From Pachyseris speciosa (taxonomy: Eukaryota; Cnidaria; Anthozoa; Scleractinia; Pachyseridae): a stretch of DNA of 64,000 nt. Shown here piece by piece: positions 53,817 through 64,000 of this stretch. Where the stretch lies: positions 1,045,001 through 1,109,000 of the forward strand of contig JAEMWC010000096.1 in NCBI GenBank assembly GCA_016490735.1, in the 5' to 3' direction. The position numbers and the translations under genes are program-made. Positions within the stretch are counted from its first letter, which is position 1. Each line of letters begins with the position of its first letter. The notes under the pieces were generated by a model, which saw only the letters and a list, made by a program, of their open reading frames with translations, made no database searches and was not told the DNA's origin.

Positions 53817-54950
53817 TGGATCAACAAGCACTGGAGGAAACCACTTAAAGAACAAACACTGTAGGCACCCACACAAAGATAAGAATTGAATTATAAAACG
53901 CCTTTGAAGTATTTTCGATAAAAGTGGTGGACTCTTGTATGCCCTTAAACGTTCGCAAAAAAAAATACTGTTACGAAGAAATAGAGAGCTTTCAATTTCT
54001 CGGTGAAGCAAATCAAAGTATCGCGAATTAGGTGCCGCTAAATCGAATTTTGGGGCGTGTGTTTTGGGGATCAATTCGCGCTGATCCGTTCTCCGGCTCG
54101 CCTAACCAAACGTGCGCCATCAAAGCTGGAAACCTTGTGCAAAATGTTATGAGTGTCAAGAACTGTTCATCACCTTTCTCGAACAATGTAAATTAACTCT
54201 TAAGTTTCAACTTTGAGCAATCCGGCAGATCACAGCACTCTTGATTTCATCATACATAGGTCGCACAACATTTTAATTTCTTGCTCTTTAAAAGTATTTG
54301 GAGTGACGTATACATTAGTTTTGAGTTTAGTTTAGTTTCAAGGAAAACCTGTATCATATTTTGACACTGAGAAACGTTTTGTATTTTGTGCTGTGGTTTC
54401 GATCGCTCAAAGTTCCATTTATTTCTTGTTGAGTTTTAAGGCAGCACTGGCTTCCGTTATACAAATCCAACTGGCCGTGGTTGCTTACCAAAGGAATTGG
54501 GTTTGGTTTCAAAAGCAGTATTGAAAGAGTGGCAATCGATATTTCAAGTCAACAAATTCTCATTGGCTCTAATTGTCCGCCGGAGGGAAAACATTCCAAG
54601 TCGTAAATTGGAAAGCATCACGTAATACAGTGCTACCTTAACGCTGAACAATTCATCGAGTGTTGAGAACAGAACAACAACTAATTTGAAGGGTCTCTCA
54701 TTGAAAAAAAAAAGATCATTTTGTCCATATACAAGGAATTTTACTCTGCCACTGAGTTTCGTTCGCCTGTACTTTTCCAAAGGTTCATCTTGAATAGGAG
54801 TCATCAATAAAGATTATCTTATTACAGCAAATGGAACTTCGGAACATTTTTGAAAAAAATCGCACCTGGAGCTGAACTACAACTGGAAAAAAAATTGAAT
54901 AGTGATTCACTGTTTCGTGCAGAGTCTCAAATGCAAGAACCGCTTCTAAG
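53817..54950. other. Unassigned, no gene seen
   Basis: AT-rich sequence without convincing exons or repeats. It precedes the first tandem-repeat block. Confidence 0.3.
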
Positions 54951-54954
54951 CCTT

Positions 54955-55460
54955 ACAGTTGAATGGTCACATTTCAGACTCCAAAGTTAGAGACACCTTG
55001 TGCAGCATAATAAACAGCCCCACAGGAAAGCACTGCTCAGTAGCTTTCGTTTTTCAATAGTCACACTTTGGGATTTCACTGACCCACAGACTAAAAAGGT
55101 TAGAAGTACTTTGTACAGTTTAATAAACAGCAGCACAGGAAAGAACTGCTCAGTGGCTTTCGTTTTGAATAGCAGTCGCACTTCAGGATTTCATCCACAG
55201 ACTAAAAAGGTTAGAACCAGTTGTACAGCATAATGCACAACAGCAACACAGGAAAGTACTACTAAGTATGTCATTTAAGAGGTATCACTGTAAGTAGGAT
55301 TTCATCAACAGACTCAAAACTTCAAACCACTTTGAATGCATTCAATCGCATTCAGTTAAAGATTTCATCCGTAATCTCAAAGTTTCAACACTCCTGTCAA
55401 TGAAATTAACAGCACCAGGGAGAGCGTACTCAAACTTTTTTCTTTTGAGTGATCACACTT
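54955..55460 (-). repeat. Degenerate tandem repeat, block 1 (about 125-bp unit, minus orientation)
   Basis: At least three to four diverged units. On the minus strand each runs roughly GTCTGTGGATGAAATCC, …, CTGAGCAGTACTTTCCTGTG, GCTGTTTATTATGCTGTAC, GGTTCTAACCTTTTTAGTC. The same unit builds block 2 at 58545-61075 in the opposite orientation. Confidence 0.7.
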
Positions 55461-58400
55461 TAGGGTTTTTCCATTACCATCAATGTCCAGCCTCTTTTTC
55501 ACTGATCAGGACCTCTGTTTAGTTTCATTGGCTCTTGATCAGTCTCCTATTTTGCTTTTATTTTTATCCCAAGTTTGATGACCTTTTGGTCTTCTACTGA
55601 ATTACATTTGATCGCCTGATCAGTAAAAAACAGCTGACAAAAATGCGCAAACTAACAAAACAAAAGAACAAGCTTAAAATGAAACATAGCAAAGACAACA
55701 AACGCCACTGGCTTTGCAACGGGAATGAGACATTAAAGCTAATGTAAAATCGTTCTGTTCTAACACATGCCTGTTCAATGTTTTCCGAACCAAATATTGA
55801 AATTTCATAGGTCTCTGCTCCGCATTCGCTCAAATTTGGCCAGACCATTTCTAATAGGGATCGAGATCCTTCAAATAGTTATATTCTGTTCTCTTAGTAG
55901 TTGAGTACAGGTCAACCTCGTTCCCAGGCTTTTCCCTCGCTTGGGGGCGGGGCGGGAAAAGCCCTGGGAACGAGGTTGAGTAGATTGGTTGAGTACAGTT
56001 ATCAAAACCGTCCAGTGTCTGGTGCTATGGGTACTGGGGAGGGGGAGGTGTTCAGAAATCTGATCAGTAAATTGTCATGAATCGACAATGACCACAACAA
56101 ACTATGATGAAGAGGTGAAATTTTTCTCATTTCTTTTGAAAAATTAACGTCAAATCAACGAGTTGTAGCTTTTGATAAATTTATGACAGCACGCAAAAAA
56201 GTGACAGAAAAATGAGAATTTTTGTTGAACTGTTGACAATCAATTTTGTCTCTTTTAAACTGATTTGCATACCACTGCAAATAAAATTCAGCTCCTTGCT
56301 TTCGCTCCATTTACAAAGCATTTCAACGCTGGTATGTTCAGTGACTTCAGTGACTTGGCGGCAATTCAGTTCTGTTAAATCGAACTTTCAAGGATTTTGC
56401 CAAAAACTTTAAGACGAAACGAAATCATTTGTTTAACTACCAAGCACAAGTATGGAAAAGTATTATTGAATCAGACGACAAATTTAATTCAAATTCGTAC
56501 TCTCTACAGTTGCAAACTTGCAACAAAGAATTATTAAGAGAATTGAACAACTAGAAAAGGTTCTGTAAAACTTGTTTCAAATTTTGTCCTTTCTCCTCGT
56601 ATCTCGTTAAACGAGGAAACTCAATACGCTATCGAGGTTTAATCAGTATGAAAATTTGTCATTTCATTTCAAGAGTTTAAAGGGAAAACCTTTGAAGTAC
56701 AAAAATCTTGTCTCGCTTTGCTTTTACAAAAGGTTTGTTGTGGTCTGGATTGTAGTTTTGATAACTGTACTACGTAATTATCTATCGATTGCTATTAGAT
56801 GCAAATGAAAGAAGCGAAACATCTTCCAAAAACAAACATTTTAGATGGTTTGGCTAAAGAAACGCGTCATTTACAACAACAAAAATTGACAACCAATAAA
56901 GCTGGTGATAAACTTATAATCAATTTTTTTTCGTGAAAATCCGTGCTGAAGATTTGTCAGATGTTTCGCTTCCTTTCTTTTGCATTGTAATAAGGCTATG
57001 TGTCGAGTTGAACTCTATACGCAAAAGAAATTCTTCAGGCTATTTTGCGTTGATTTTTATTGCGCCAAAACACTGAAAATGCATTCGTGGCAATTTCTAT
57101 TTAGATTTCAAGTTCGTCACATTGCCTATAGACAAATACATCACTTCGTACACAACTGAAAGGCAATTTTAAAAAATATCGAGATAAATGTTTGTTTAAA
57201 AATTATTGGACATGGCAGAATAAGTTTTTTCCTTTGCCAGTTGTTTACGAGGCGATGTATTTGAGATCTTTTGGCGGATATTTTTCGGGAATCTTTTACA
57301 TTGTTTTTGTGGGGAAAAATTTTCAAGGCTACCCTTGTTACAATTTTTGTCAAAATTGTTGCTAGGGGAAACGCTGTGCAAATTTCATCAAATTTTCCCG
57401 CCAAAAGACTTAGTATATATAGACAGAAATTTTTGAAACACATATTTCATGATTTAAAAGACTTTCAATTAACTAATTAATGCGCTATATAAGTTCTAAA
57501 TTATTATTAAGTGAGACAAACTTGTGTAGTTTTTAATGTACATTCAAAGATAGAAAATAAAGATTACACAACTAACAAAAAACAACTGACTTGCTTCACT
57601 TATTGGGTTTAAAGGAATATACAAAATACTTTACTTAACATTCAAGAGAAGGGAAGCTGACTGTACACCAAGACGTGACTTTTATTTAAGATTCTTGATT
57701 GAAAAATAAAAATAAAATAAAAAACGGCGCATGCGTATTTTGAGCGCCCGTATTTTTTCTAAGTCTTTTGGCGGGAAAATTGTACAGCTTTGAACAGCCG
57801 TTTAGATGAGTAAAAAGGATTTGAGTAGAAAATAAGCGGATGAAAACAAGTTGATAGAAAACTTTTGAACAAAATTGATCGCGAAACCTATAGCTAAGGA
57901 AAGCTTTCACTTAACTTTGAAACAAACTGCAGTGTACATCGAAACCTGTAAGCTTTGCCGAAGCCTGGAATATTTGATAGATTGATGGGCTACACTGAAC
58001 ACGCAAAAATTTGCAAAATTGTGAAAATATTTCAACAAATATACTTCGTTCTGTAAAGCAATTATGTGCTAAGTCATAGTTTTCTTTTTCACTGGGAGTT
58101 AAATTTGCGATTTTAAAACAATCTTAGTATCTGTTTGGCATTTGACCGTGTTTCGTTGAAAGCCCATTAATCCTGCTGAACACCATTTGAAAGAAATTAT
58201 ATGAAGTCGTCTCTGACCTACGAAAAAACTAAATTCTTGAGAGCCAACAATCAGTGTCAAGCGTCGAGACACTAGCGTTATGTGTAAATAGCCGACAAAG
58301 AACTTGCATGCTTCGTTTATGCCTACTGTAAATGAAAGACTATTTGTATCCCGTAGCTGCATTTGTCGCTGATTATGGAGTGTGCACAATGAAACGAATA

Positions 58401-58544
58401 ACGCTTTACTTAAACAGCCAAAAATACAGTTTGGCTTTCTCCTAACATCAGTTTTCACGATTCCCAATTATATAGTTTTGTGAAGAAAAAAATTCTGATC
58501 GTGAATCGCCAAAAATCTCAAAACAAATCGATGGGATCTTTAAC
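55461..58544. other. Spacer between the two repeat blocks
   Basis: Holds the hairpin at 55912-55979. No exon model is supported. Two places (57400-57420 and 57765-57785) share AAGTCTTTTGGCGGGAAAAT or its complement, an inverted pair about 370 bp apart around non-coding sequence; this may be another small element. Confidence 0.35.
55912..55979. mobile_element. Short hairpin MITE
   Basis: TCAACCTCGTTCCCAGG and CCTGGGAACGAGGTTGA form near-perfect arms around a GC-rich centre (GCTTGGGGGCGGGGC). GTTGAGTACAG occurs on both sides just outside (55900-55910 and about 55988-55998). Confidence 0.75.
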
Positions 58545-59009
58545 TGTGATCATTCCAATGAAAGCACTGAAAGCTAATGAACAGTACTTTCTTGTGATGC
58601 TATTTATTATGCTGTAAAAGTGGTTATGACTTTTTAGTTCATGGACGAAATTTTAAGGTGAAAAATTTGTTTTGAATACTGAGCCTTATTATGCTAGCCA
58701 TCCTACCACACGAGTCTGCAGATGAAATCCCAAAGCGACTGACATTTAAATGAAAGTCACTAAGCAGCACTTGCCTGTGGTACTGTTTACTATGCTGACC
58801 AAGGTGGTTCTGAGGTTTGAATCTATGTAAAATTGCGAAACGCGATCTCGTAAACGAGAGCTAGTAGTAACACCTGGTATTACTTGTGAGTCTGTGGATG
58901 AAATCCAAGAGTACAGCGATTCTTATGAAAACAGTATTGTAAATGAGAAGACATTGTATGCTGCTCACCATTGCCGTAAATTCTTGTTGCGATCATAGTT
59001 CACCGGTAA

Positions 59010-59129
59010 GGCCCGTTTCAAACGTCGAACTTCTCATGTGCCGAATCTAATGCAAATGAGCGAAAACAATAGATTTTTCTCATTTGCATTAGATTCGGCA
59101 CATGAGAAGTTCGACGTTTGAAACGGGCC
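59010..59129. mobile_element. Perfect-hairpin Harbinger-type MITE, TSD TAA
   Basis: Arms of about 50 bp starting GGCCCGTTTCAAACGTCGAA are exact reverse complements around a loop of about 20 bp. TAA at 59007-59009 and 59130-59132 is the target duplication. The near identity of the arms suggests recent insertion into the repeat block. Confidence 0.85.
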
Positions 59130-59583
59130 TAAAACGCAATACGACCTTATTCTTTCTACAGAAAGATGCCTGGCAAATGGTCTTTTTTACGGATTCTCAC
59201 GTCATTTTGTAAGGAGGCAAAAACACCTGGACATTATCATCAAAAATATGGTATTCATTTCTATTTCCCTTTTTTTGTCATTCATTGCCAACATATTAAA
59301 AACCGAAAGGCGCGGTAACACTGGCTTTCGTGAATCAGAACTTTAAAGCAACAGGCTAAGGAAATGTATTACTAGTTTGCTAGATATTACAACATTCAGC
59401 GAAATAAACGGATTTAAGCACTCGTAGCTACTCCATAGGAAATCGAAAAAGAAGTAATTTACAGGAAAATGTACTTTTTCAAGACAAGTGGCCTACAAGG
59501 AAAGCAAATTGTTATAAAAGTTAAGTTCCAAAGGTCCAATTCCCTTCTTTTTTTTCGATTCTAGGGCGTCGACTTCGTTGTGT

Positions 59584-59960
59584 TAGGGAGCTTAAGCAAA
59601 GACGACGACGACGACGGCAACGAAAACTTTACATCGAAATATAACTTCTCGTTTTAGTAACTCTTTCACGACTATTCAAAATTGTTGAACTTAAAAAATG
59701 CTGGGAACTGTCCAGGGACTAAACTGCTATGAACGACGTCAAAGTAAGAAAATAGAAAGAAAAACTTGCCGTCATGCGTTCACGTTCTCGAGAAAACATA
59801 AAATTTGGTCATTTCACGTTGCTGTTTTGCTGAGGACGGCAAAGAAATGTACCAAAATGTAAAACACACGTGCAGAGCGATTGTTTTTGCTCATTAATCC
59901 TATTGTTTTGTGACGTTCTTGTTGCCGCCGTCGTCGTCCTGGTTGCTTAAGCTCCCTATT
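59584..59960 (+). mobile_element. GGGAGCTTAAGC-family MITE
   Basis: Left end TAGGGAGCTTAAGCAAAGAC followed by (GAC)n; right end (GTC)n then GGTTGCTTAAGCTCCCTA, in both cases next to TA. A partial reversed relative sits at 33338-33560. No coding capacity. Confidence 0.75.
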
Positions 59961-61075
59961 GCTGTGGACACGTGGACGTCTCCAGTTTTAGAGAGTTTAG
60001 TTTGTTCAGTATTTAGAAGTCAAGTGAGGTAATTGGTCTGTTTGAACTCAATTTGAACATCCAAATTTGGGATGGGGTCAAACGCAGGACATCCTCCCTG
60101 AGGCAGAATAGTCTTAACTTTCAGTCTGTGGATGAAATCATGATGTGTAACCATTCAAATGAAAGCCACTGAGCAGTACTTTCCTGTGGAGCTGTTTCTT
60201 ATGCTGTACAAGCCATTCAGCTAGTTGTAAAGTTTCGAGTCTGAGGATGAAATCCAACTAACATTTACCTAAAAGATACTGAGGAATCCAAGGTGGTTCT
60301 AAAGTGTGTGCATAAAATCACTGAAACTGAAATCATGGAGTACGACTTTTATGTGTTGCTGTTTATCATACTGCAAGAGGTGGTTTTAACTTTTGAGTCT
60401 GTGACCATTCAATTAAAAGCTAATGAGGAGCATTTTCCTGTGGTAACGTTGGCTAAGCTACACAAAACGATTCTGACTTTTGGATCTTTGGATGAAATGC
60501 TTAAGTCTGACTATTAAAAGACCTTAAACGTTATTGAGCAGTATTTTTCTTATGCTGTGCAAGGTGGTTCAACCTGTTTAGTTTGCAGATGAAATCTTTA
60601 AGTGTGACCATTCATTGATTTTTTTTATTAAGGTATATGAGGTGGTTCTAAACTTTAAGCCTACGAGTAAAAATCCTATATCATGACAGTTCAAATAAAT
60701 ACTGTTTGTTATGCTGTACAAGGTGGTTCTAACTTTCATTGGAGTCTATGGATGAGATGTTAAAGTGTGATCATTCACATCACCACTTGCGTGGCAATAC
60801 TTAATATGTTGTACAAACTGATTACAGACTTTTGAATCCGTGGATGAAATCAACGTTATTGAGTTGTCAGTTTTCTTTAATGTTGTTTATTATGTTGACA
60901 TCGTTATTCTAACGTTTTGAGTCTGTGGATGAAATCCTGAACTGTGGCCATGCCCTTCAAATGAAAGTTACTGAGCAGTACATTCCTATGGTGGTGTTTA
61001 TGTTCAACTTGGTAGTGTAATGTTCAACTTTTGATTCTGTTGATGAAATCCTTATACAAGAAGAAAACCCATCTT

Positions 61076-61515
61076 TCCAAAGGTGTTGTCTCGATTTGTT
61101 TTTACCGAGGATAAGGTGTTTTAGTGGAAAAATACATCCTGGTTATATTCCACGTATTTCAAGAACATATGGCACACAACTTTTTCACAAAAAAAGAAAT
61201 GAAAATCCCTGATCAAAATTTTTACCATTTAGGATCGAAATAAGAATGGAATCAAGGAAAAGAACAGTATCGTATGAACAGAATAAACGGTCCTGCATTT
61301 TTGCCTCTAAACGAAAATGACGTGAAAACTGAATCACAAAAACCTTCTTACAAATTATAGCAAACAATGGGAAAAAAAAAAAATAAACAAACCAACAAAC
61401 AAAAAGCAAAAAGCCAAACCGGCTAAATGTCTAGTAAGCAATTCACAACTGACTATTATAATCTAGAAGCGGAATTATTTTCATTGTGCACCCCCGGCTT
61501 TTTCGTGTTTAAAAT
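61076..61515. other. Non-coding stretch
   Basis: AT-rich with an A-rich run near 61371-61410. It may hold the 3' UTR of the candidate minus-strand exon at 61516-61643; nothing else is seen. Confidence 0.3.
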
Positions 61516-61643
61516 CTAAGCAACCGAACTCACAAACATATGAGATGTATCCAACAGTTTCTTCGCTTGTTCTTTGCTTGTCCTTAATTTGCTTGTCCTT
61601 TCGTCACCTCTCTTTTTTCGGAGCAATAGCAACATTATGCAGC
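61516..61643 (-). CDS. Candidate last exon of a minus-strand membrane-protein gene
   Basis: A strong acceptor (TTTTTCCTTTTCACAG) precedes an exon that, entered in phase 1, reads CIMLLLLRKKRGDERTSK, then a Lys/Glu-rich stretch and DTSHMFVSSVA before TAG at 61518-61516. The hydrophobic start followed by RKKR looks like the end of a transmembrane helix with a short basic cytoplasmic tail. The preceding exons must lie at higher coordinates, beyond the LINE insertion or outside the window. Confidence 0.4.
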
Positions 61644-61854
61644 CTGTGAAAAGGAAAAACATCGAGTTAAACTCATAAAGAACTGCTAGAATATACTAGA
61701 TTTGAGCCGGGTTTTTGGGTTCACCCAGGTTTTATTCGGCTGTAAATAAAAATTGAAGGGACATGAACCTCTAAAAAGAGAATCTTAGAAGCAAAAACCG
61801 AGCAACGAAATTTAAAGTTAGAATTGCTAACACGATCAATTTTTCAGCTTGTTG

Positions 61855-63540
61855 TTCACCCAACAAACGGATAGCACAAGACAATGCTGGTCTGGACAAT
61901 ATCCCTTCCAGGCTACTTAAATTAGCCGCGCGCATTTTAGCGCCTTCTTTAACATTTATTTTTAATCGGTCTCTTTGTTCTGGTATAGTCCCATTAGACT
62001 GGCAGTTAGCCAGAGCTACCCCAGTTTTTAAAAAGGGCAATAGACAAGATGTCAACAATTATCGGCCAATTTCGATTATTCCTGCCGTTGCCAAAGTTTT
62101 TGAAAGAATTATCTATGATCAATTCTATAAGTACGTTTATTAATGATAACCATCTTTTAACTAATTGTCAGTCTGGTTTCAGATCACTTCATATAGTACA
62201 CTAACAGCTTTGCTTGAAGCTACAAACAGCTGGTCTGTCAATATAGATTAGCCTGCATGACAGGCGCTTTATGAGCCAAGCAGGGCGAACGCGATATTTC
62301 GCGCGGAGCGCGACACGAGCGCGAAGCGCGACGCGTTCGCCCCGCTTGGCTCATAAAGCGCCTGTCATGCAGGCTAATATAGATAACGGTTTTATCAATG
62401 GGGTAATTTTCATTGATTTAAAAAAAGCGTTCGACACGATAGACCATAAGATCCTTTTAAGCAAGTTAGCTAATTACGGAGTTGAACATGACGCCTTGAA
62501 GTGGTTTGACTCTTATCTCAGCGATCGCCATCAAAAGTGTTTAGTTAATGGTGAGCTATCTGGTGCACTTACTGTCACCTGTGGAGTCCCCCAGGGAAAT
62601 CTTATTGGTCCACTTCTTTTTTTGATATACATTAATGGCTTGCCAAACTGTCTGACTCAATCTATACCTCGAATGTATGCTGACGACACAAGTATCAGCA
62701 TTGCTGCCAGTAGCCTACCGGAGCTTGAAATTTTAATAAATAGCGAACTAAGTAACCTTCATGATTGGCTGAGGGCGAATAGATTAAGCCTAAATATTGC
62801 CAAAACTGAGTTAATGATAATAGGCTCGCGTCAAAGACTTGCTAATACCGTTACTCACCCATTGAAAACACAGATTGAAGGGCAAGAAATAATCAGAGTT
62901 CATGACACTAAATCCTTGGGAATCTACATTGACCAACATTTATCATGGTCTAAACATGTTAACGAAATTACCAAGTCTATTTCCTCTGGTATAGGTGCAC
63001 TCAAAAGGCTAAGGTCCTTTATAAGTGAAGACACGGCTATACTTATTTATCGAGCAATTATTGAACCACATTTCGACTACTGCGGCTCTCCTGTATGGGA
63101 GAACAAATCTTACAAAGGAATTGGCCGACAAGCCTCAAAAATTACAAAATCGCGCTGTTCGGGTTATCACGAAGTCTGATTATTATTCTAGTGCTACTGC
63201 CCTTCGCGCTAGACTTGGCTGGGATGACCTTTCTACCAGAAGGAAGAAATTCAAAATAAAACTTATGTTTAAAACGTTTAATAATCAGACTCCGGAGTAC
63301 CTTCAAGGCCTGTTCACACCATTCAGCTCCAATTACGAACTAAGGGCGGGATAAGGATTGCAAATTCACTCTGCCCAAGCCCCGCACTGATTACCTAAAA
63401 CGCAGTTTTTGCCACAATGGGGCATTGTTATGGAATAATCTTCCTCAAAACGTCAGAGCGATTAGTTCCTTCCAATCGTTCAAAAGCGAAATTAATCGCC
63501 TTATGTCTACCCCGCACTCCCACACGGCAAACTTGTAAAT
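61855..63540 (+). pseudogene. LINE reverse transcriptase, interrupted and frameshifted
   Basis: The fingers end at a stop after YDQFYKYVY (about 62137); after a gap with QSGF the frame resumes beyond the MITE with NGFINGVIFIDLKKAFDTID, GVPQGNLIGPLLF and an intact catalytic MYADDT near 62680. The frame runs to 63179, where a shift separates the C-terminal part (NRAVRVITKSD, RLGWDDLSTRR). Because the catalytic Asp pair survives, this copy decayed differently from the 22-24 kb copy, but it cannot produce a full protein. Confidence 0.85.
62249..62376. mobile_element. 128-bp palindromic MITE with perfect 8-bp TSD inside the LINE
   Basis: Ends TAGCCTGCATGACAGGCGCT and AGCGCCTGTCATGCAGGCTA are exact reverse complements; arms extend through TTATGAGCCAAGC into a CG-rich centre (GAGCGCGACACGAGCGC). 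ATATAGAT at 62241-62248 is repeated at 62377-62384. It has no stop in one plus frame, so an ORF of the LINE now starts within it. Confidence 0.9.
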
Positions 63541-63605
63541 TAGTTTTGATTTTTATCTTTGTACTGATGTTTTTACCGTGTATAAATAAAGTCTATGTAT
63601 GTATG

Positions 63606-64000
63606 CTCAACCACAAGAAAAACAATAAATCCTGCAGTAAACTATGTACAAGCTGATATCGAGCACCATCTAACGCTTAAATGTTAATGAAGTCAATGTT
63701 CTTTAACTGAGGGAGAGGGAGAGAGAGAAAGTTGGATTTTAACTTACATCAAGTGCTGTTCCAGTTTTTTGACTTGTCTTTAACGATTCCTCTTGTAAAG
63801 CTTCCGAAGACAGAAACGGCTGCACTGTTCAGGCTTCCTGGTGGAAACAACGGCGTGAGAAACGTTAACGGTTACCAGTCGTTTCGCCACACTGTAGTTT
63901 AGTCGATTCGCTACATTTTAAAACCGACAAATCCTTCAAAATTTTTATTGAATTTACACGTAGCACCAACACTATGATACACAGAAACACCTAAGGTAAT
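63606..64000. other. Right edge, unassigned
   Basis: Contains a GA-rich run at 63711-63730 and a possible minus-strand exon with a GTAAGT donor at 63747-63742 (see rejected list). Nothing else is recognised. Confidence 0.3.

Larger units (their letters stand above)
58545..61075 (+). repeat. Degenerate tandem repeat, block 2 (about 100-130-bp unit)
   Basis: GATGAAAT marks successive units near 58718, 58898, 60131, 60247, 60489, 60589, 60842, 60926 and 61030. Typical unit phrases are GAGTCTGTGGATGAAATCC, TCAAATGAAAGC, ACTGAGCAGTACTTTCCTGT and TATGCTGTACAAGGTGGTTC. Two MITEs interrupt the block. One 74-codon open frame (60293-60517) runs through the repeats but shows no conserved protein signature. 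Confidence 0.75.
61790..63605 (+). mobile_element. 5'-truncated CR1/L2-like LINE, split by a MITE
   Basis: Starts inside the reverse transcriptase (AGLDNIPSRLLKLAARIL, NNYRPISIIPAVAKVFERII) and runs to a 3' end CCGTGTATAAATAAAGT plus short TATG repeats near 63592-63605. The ORF1 and endonuclease regions are missing. It shares architecture and 3' terminal phrase with the 19480-24541 LINE but differs clearly in sequence. Confidence 0.85.

Noticed and set aside
57141..57443. 100-codon minus-strand ORF
   Set aside because: AT-rich, no domain, no splice or promoter support, and a competing plus-strand ORF covers the same bases.
60293..60517. 74-codon ORF as a real gene
   Set aside because: It simply runs through two degenerate repeat units; other units are not open in that frame.
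63748..63837. Penultimate minus-strand exon joined to 61643
   Set aside because: Splice signals are good, but the only frame giving the phase needed by the 61516-61643 exon contains a stop just before the donor, so the direct join fails.

Overview
The window is eukaryotic genomic DNA, most likely from an anthozoan cnidarian (a stony coral or close relative). This is inferred from multi-exon genes with short phase-conserved exons, AT-rich introns, secreted matrix-type domain combinations, and a dense mix of tRNA-derived SINEs, CR1/L2-like LINEs, a Penelope-like element and many hairpin MITEs. Nothing bacterial or organellar is seen. Gene models were assembled by eye from splice signals, intron phase and reading frame; no database search was run.

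Region 1 (1-3434) holds transposon debris: a tRNA-derived SINE, a frameshifted Mutator-like transposase fragment and a non-LTR reverse transcriptase C-terminal relic. Region 2 (3435-17681, minus strand) is one large gene for a secreted protein of about 1,614 residues in 16 coding exons: signal peptide, Tyr/Ser/Pro-rich stretch, Cys/Trp domain, Cys/Pro/Gly repeat region, VWA, VWA, Gly/Ser-rich linker, VWA, LamG-like domain. Only the first VWA keeps a full metal-binding site. A hAT-like relic, a dispersed repeat and several MITEs lie in its introns. Region 3 (about 19480-24541) is an internally damaged CR1/L2-like LINE carrying two nested MITEs.

Region 4 (26568-52221, plus strand) is a tandem duplication of an 11-exon SLC22-type transporter gene. 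Both copies have fully open reading frames (574 and 572 residues) with identical exon phases. Many introns still align, but each copy gained its own insertions, including a Penelope-like element that ends at the acceptor of exon 10 in copy 1. Downstream of copy 2 lies what looks like the promoter and 5' end of a third copy whose start codon is lost. Between the copies is a roughly 2.5-kb element made of two long inverted arms, each carrying exons of a small acidic protein, around a core with a P-loop ATPase fragment. It is the least familiar object in the window.

Region 5 (52600-64000) has a candidate two-exon small gene, two oppositely oriented blocks of a degenerate tandem repeat of about 100-130 bp, several MITEs, a candidate last exon of a minus-strand membrane-protein gene, and a 5'-truncated LINE split by a 128-bp palindromic MITE with a perfect 8-bp target duplication. 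The two SLC22 genes and the VWA/LamG gene are the only clearly functional-looking genes; they show no sign of working in one pathway.
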